The notes below the pieces were generated by a model. That model worked only from the letters and a program-made list of their open reading frames with translations. It was not told the DNA's origin and did no database searches. A stretch of DNA of 7,003 bases from an uncultured Pseudorhodobacter sp. (GTDB taxonomy: Bacteria; Pseudomonadota; Alphaproteobacteria; Rhodobacterales; Rhodobacteraceae). Below are positions 5,211-7,003 of the stretch, in pieces. Each line of letters starts with the position of its first letter. Within the stretch, counting starts at the first letter, position 1. The stretch spans positions 1 to 7,003 of the forward strand of contig CALEMZ010000036.1 in assembly GCA_937910975.1 (NCBI GenBank), in the 5' to 3' direction. Position numbers and translations under genes: made by a program.

Positions 5211-5714
5211 ATGAACGACCGTTTGCCACATGAAAAAGGCTTCCACGTCTCTTGGGATCAAATGCACCGTGATTCCCGCGCGCTTGCGTGGCGGCTCGAC
5301 GGTAAAGGCCCCGACAATGGCAATTGGAAAGCCGTAGTCGGCATCACGCGCGGCGGCCTCGTGCCCGCCATGATCGTGGCGCGCGAATTGGATATCCGTG
5401 TGGTCGATACGATCTCCGTCAAAAGCTATAATCATCAGGAGCAGACCCAGGCCAAAGTCATCAAGTCTCCGCAATCGGATTTGATGGGTGATGGTGAGGG
5501 CATCTTGATCGTTGACGATCTCGTCGACACCGGCAAAACGCTGGAGATTGTGCGCAAGCTTTACCCCAAAGCGCATTTTGCCACCGTCTATGCCAAGCCT
5601 TCGGGCCGGCCCATGGTCGAAACCTTCATCACCGAAGTGTCACAAGACACTTGGATCTTCTTCCCATGGGACATGGCGCTGCAATATGTGCAGCCCTTCC
5701 GCGGCACCGACTAA
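5211..5714 (+). CDS. gpt: Xanthine phosphoribosyltransferase
   Basis: Purine-salvage enzyme that transfers the phosphoribosyl group of PRPP to xanthine, and to guanine in known homologues, giving XMP or GMP; peripheral membrane or cytosolic. The 167 residues are close to E. coli Gpt (152) with an N-terminal extension of several residues and a small insertion. Motifs: VSWDQMHRDSRALAWRL (13-29), TRGGLVPAMIVARELDIR (46-63), VDTISVKSY (65-73), the PRPP-binding loop ILIVDDLVDTGKT (98-110, Asp102-Asp103), YPKAHFATVYAKPSGRP (118-134) and the base-binding QDTWIFFPWD (145-154). The AKPxGRP and PWD signatures separate it from hypoxanthine-type (Hpt) enzymes. The ATG follows AAGGA (5200-5204). The next gene begins 59 bp downstream on the same strand. 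Confidence 0.95.
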   Translation: MNDRLPHEKGFHVSWDQMHRDSRALAWRLDGKGPDNGNWKAVVGITRGGLVPAMIVARELDIRVVDTISVKSYNHQEQTQAKVIKSPQSDLMGDGEGILIVDDLVDTGKTLEIVRKLYPKAHFATVYAKPSGRPMVETFITEVSQDTWIFFPWDMALQYVQPFRGTD

Positions 5715-5773
5715 ACCTGCGAAGGCACGCATGCCCTTCCCCTTTCGTTAACACTCGGCACCGGAGCCTTTTC

Positions 5774-6952
5774 ATGATCCACCCGCTCAACCCCGCGATG
5801 CGTGCGACGGACCCGCCTCCGGTGATGGAGGCGCGGCGCTGGCTGGATGGTGTGATATTTCCGGCAGATCGCCCGCTGATCAACATCTCACAAGCCGCCC
5901 CGGTAGAGCCGCCCCCCCTGCCCCTGCGTCAGGCGATTGCCGATGCGGCCCTGCACAATGACGCCGCCCATCTTTATGGCCCCGTGCTGGGCCTTCCGAC
6001 CCTGCGGTTTGAAATTGCGCGGCAATGGACTGTGGCCTATGGCGGCGACATTCATGAAAATCAGGTGGCCATTACGCAGGGCTGCAACCAAGCCTTTACC
6101 GCCGTGATGTCAACTCTGGCGGGCAAGGGGGATGAGGTGATCATGCCCACCCCATGGTATTTCAACCATAAGATGTGGCTTGATATGCAAGGGGTTACGG
6201 CCGTGCCCTTGCGCTGCGGTGCTGGGCTTATCCCCGTCGCGGCGGAGGCCGAAGCGCTGATCACCCCGCGCACCCGCGCCCTTATCCTTGTCAGTCCCAA
6301 CAACCCCGGCGGCGCCGAATACCCGGCCGAAACCCTTCGTGACTTCATGGCTTTGGCACAATCGCGCGGCCTCGCCCTGATCGTCGATGAAACCTACCGC
6401 GATTTTGACAGCCGGACAGGAGCGCCCCACAATCTGTTTGCCGATCCGCAATGGGCCGACACGCTGATCCACCTTTACAGCTTTTCCAAGGCCTACCGGC
6501 TTACCGGCCACCGCGTGGGTGCCATTGTCGCTTCTGAAGAACGTCTGTTTGAAGTGGAAAAGTTTCTCGATACCGTCGCCATCTGCCCCAGCCAATTGGG
6601 CCAGATCGGCGCACTTTGGGGAATGCAGAACCTTGGCGCTTGGGTTGCCGGCGAACGGCTGGAAATTCTGGCCCGCCGCAACGCCATGATTGAAGGCTTC
6701 AAGGGCCTGCCTGATTGGAAACTTCTGGGCTGCGGCGCCTATTTCGCCTATGTTGCGCACCCCTACCCCATGGCCTCCAATGATTTCGCAAAATGGCTCG
6801 TTACAAATGCCTCCATCCTCACCCTGCCCGGCACCATGTTCCAACCGACAGGATCTGAGGACGGTAAACGCCAACTCCGCATCGCATTCGCCAATATTGA
6901 TCGGACCGGCATCCAAGATCTGTTCGGCCGGTTGAAGGCCCTCACACTCTGA
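5774..6952 (+). CDS. Class I/II PLP-dependent aminotransferase
   Basis: Predicted 392-residue cytosolic fold-type I aminotransferase. Cofactor residues are all present: Asn177 in SPNNPGG (174-180), Asp205 and Tyr208 in VDETYRDF (204-211), the Schiff-base Lys239 in SFSKAYRLTGHRVG (236-249) with phosphate-binding Arg247, and Arg369 in RQLRIAF (366-372) for the substrate alpha-carboxylate. PTPWYFNHKMW (125-135) supplies the ring-stacking aromatic. The substrate is not evident; it belongs with the aspartate/aromatic/methionine-type enzymes. I chose the ATG at 5774, with CGGAG at 5762-5766; the in-frame ATG at 5651 lies inside gpt and adds an arginine-rich, non-family N-terminus. It is 59 bp after gpt and probably co-transcribed, though a link to purine salvage is not established. 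Confidence 0.92.
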   Translation: MIHPLNPAMRATDPPPVMEARRWLDGVIFPADRPLINISQAAPVEPPPLPLRQAIADAALHNDAAHLYGPVLGLPTLRFEIARQWTVAYGGDIHENQVAITQGCNQAFTAVMSTLAGKGDEVIMPTPWYFNHKMWLDMQGVTAVPLRCGAGLIPVAAEAEALITPRTRALILVSPNNPGGAEYPAETLRDFMALAQSRGLALIVDETYRDFDSRTGAPHNLFADPQWADTLIHLYSFSKAYRLTGHRVGAIVASEERLFEVEKFLDTVAICPSQLGQIGALWGMQNLGAWVAGERLEILARRNAMIEGFKGLPDWKLLGCGAYFAYVAHPYPMASNDFAKWLVTNASILTLPGTMFQPTGSEDGKRQLRIAFANIDRTGIQDLFGRLKALTL

Positions 6953-6988
6953 TATTATCTCCGATTTCACATCGAAACCGAAGGTCCG

Positions 6989-7003
6989 CCCCCCCCCCCC
7001 CCC
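6989..7003. repeat. Homopolymer of 15 C at the window end
   Basis: An uninterrupted C15 begins 36 bp after the aminotransferase stop and reaches the last base. Its true length is unknown because the window stops within it. It may be the start of a G/C-rich intergenic hairpin like that at 793-822, or an assembly or sequencing artefact at a contig end. Confidence 0.8.

Noticed and set aside
5112..5576. 154-codon minus-strand open frame
   Set aside because: It is antisense to gpt and its leader, with no family resemblance.
5719..5740. GAAGG...CCTTC hairpin between gpt and the aminotransferase gene
   Set aside because: The five-base stem with a bulge lacks a T-run, so it is too weak to call a terminator; the genes are probably co-transcribed.
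6110..6970. 286-codon minus-strand open frame
   Set aside because: It is a shadow of the aminotransferase gene, with no recognisable domain.

Overview
The window looks like an ordinary chromosomal segment of an alphaproteobacterium, most likely Rhodobacterales (roseobacter or Rhodobacter-like). The reasons are the moderately high G+C, the tandem cold-shock-domain protein followed by a secreted DUF192 protein, a FabI beginning GLLAGKRGLIMG, and a G/C-rich intergenic hairpin whose tail (GGGATATTTGGGCC on the minus strand) resembles terminator-like sequences I recall from that order. Species cannot be read from the sequence.

Left half (1-3429), all on the minus strand. From high to low coordinates: pdxH (pyridoxamine 5'-phosphate oxidase), a tandem cold-shock-domain protein, a DUF192 protein whose GTG start overlaps the cold-shock stop codon, a tRNA-Pro(TGG) with encoded CCA, an XRE-cupin transcriptional regulator, a terminator-like hairpin, and the first 228 codons of kbl (glycine C-acetyltransferase), which runs off the left edge. 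Two near-identical 14-bp imperfect palindromes lie in the kbl promoter/leader. They are the best candidate operators in the window, and the neighbouring XRE-cupin protein is the obvious candidate ligand-sensing regulator.

Right half (3430-7003), all on the plus strand. A 143-bp divergent intergenic region separates pdxH from fabI (NADH enoyl-ACP reductase). fabI overlaps a LysE/RhtB-family amino-acid exporter gene by ATGA. A possible weak terminator and a 205-bp leader follow, then gpt (xanthine phosphoribosyltransferase) and a class I/II PLP-dependent aminotransferase. The window ends in a run of 15 C, which looks like a contig edge.

The genes serve core metabolism: threonine/glycine catabolism, PLP synthesis, fatty-acid elongation, purine salvage and amino-acid transamination or export. 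Kbl and the aminotransferase both use the PLP that PdxH makes, but nothing shows that these genes form one pathway unit. I found no CRISPR array, insertion sequence, phage gene or defence system, and no convincing new multi-gene system. The points worth a second look are regulatory or structural: the paired palindromes, the gpt leader, the coupled cold-shock/DUF192 pair and the terminal poly-C.
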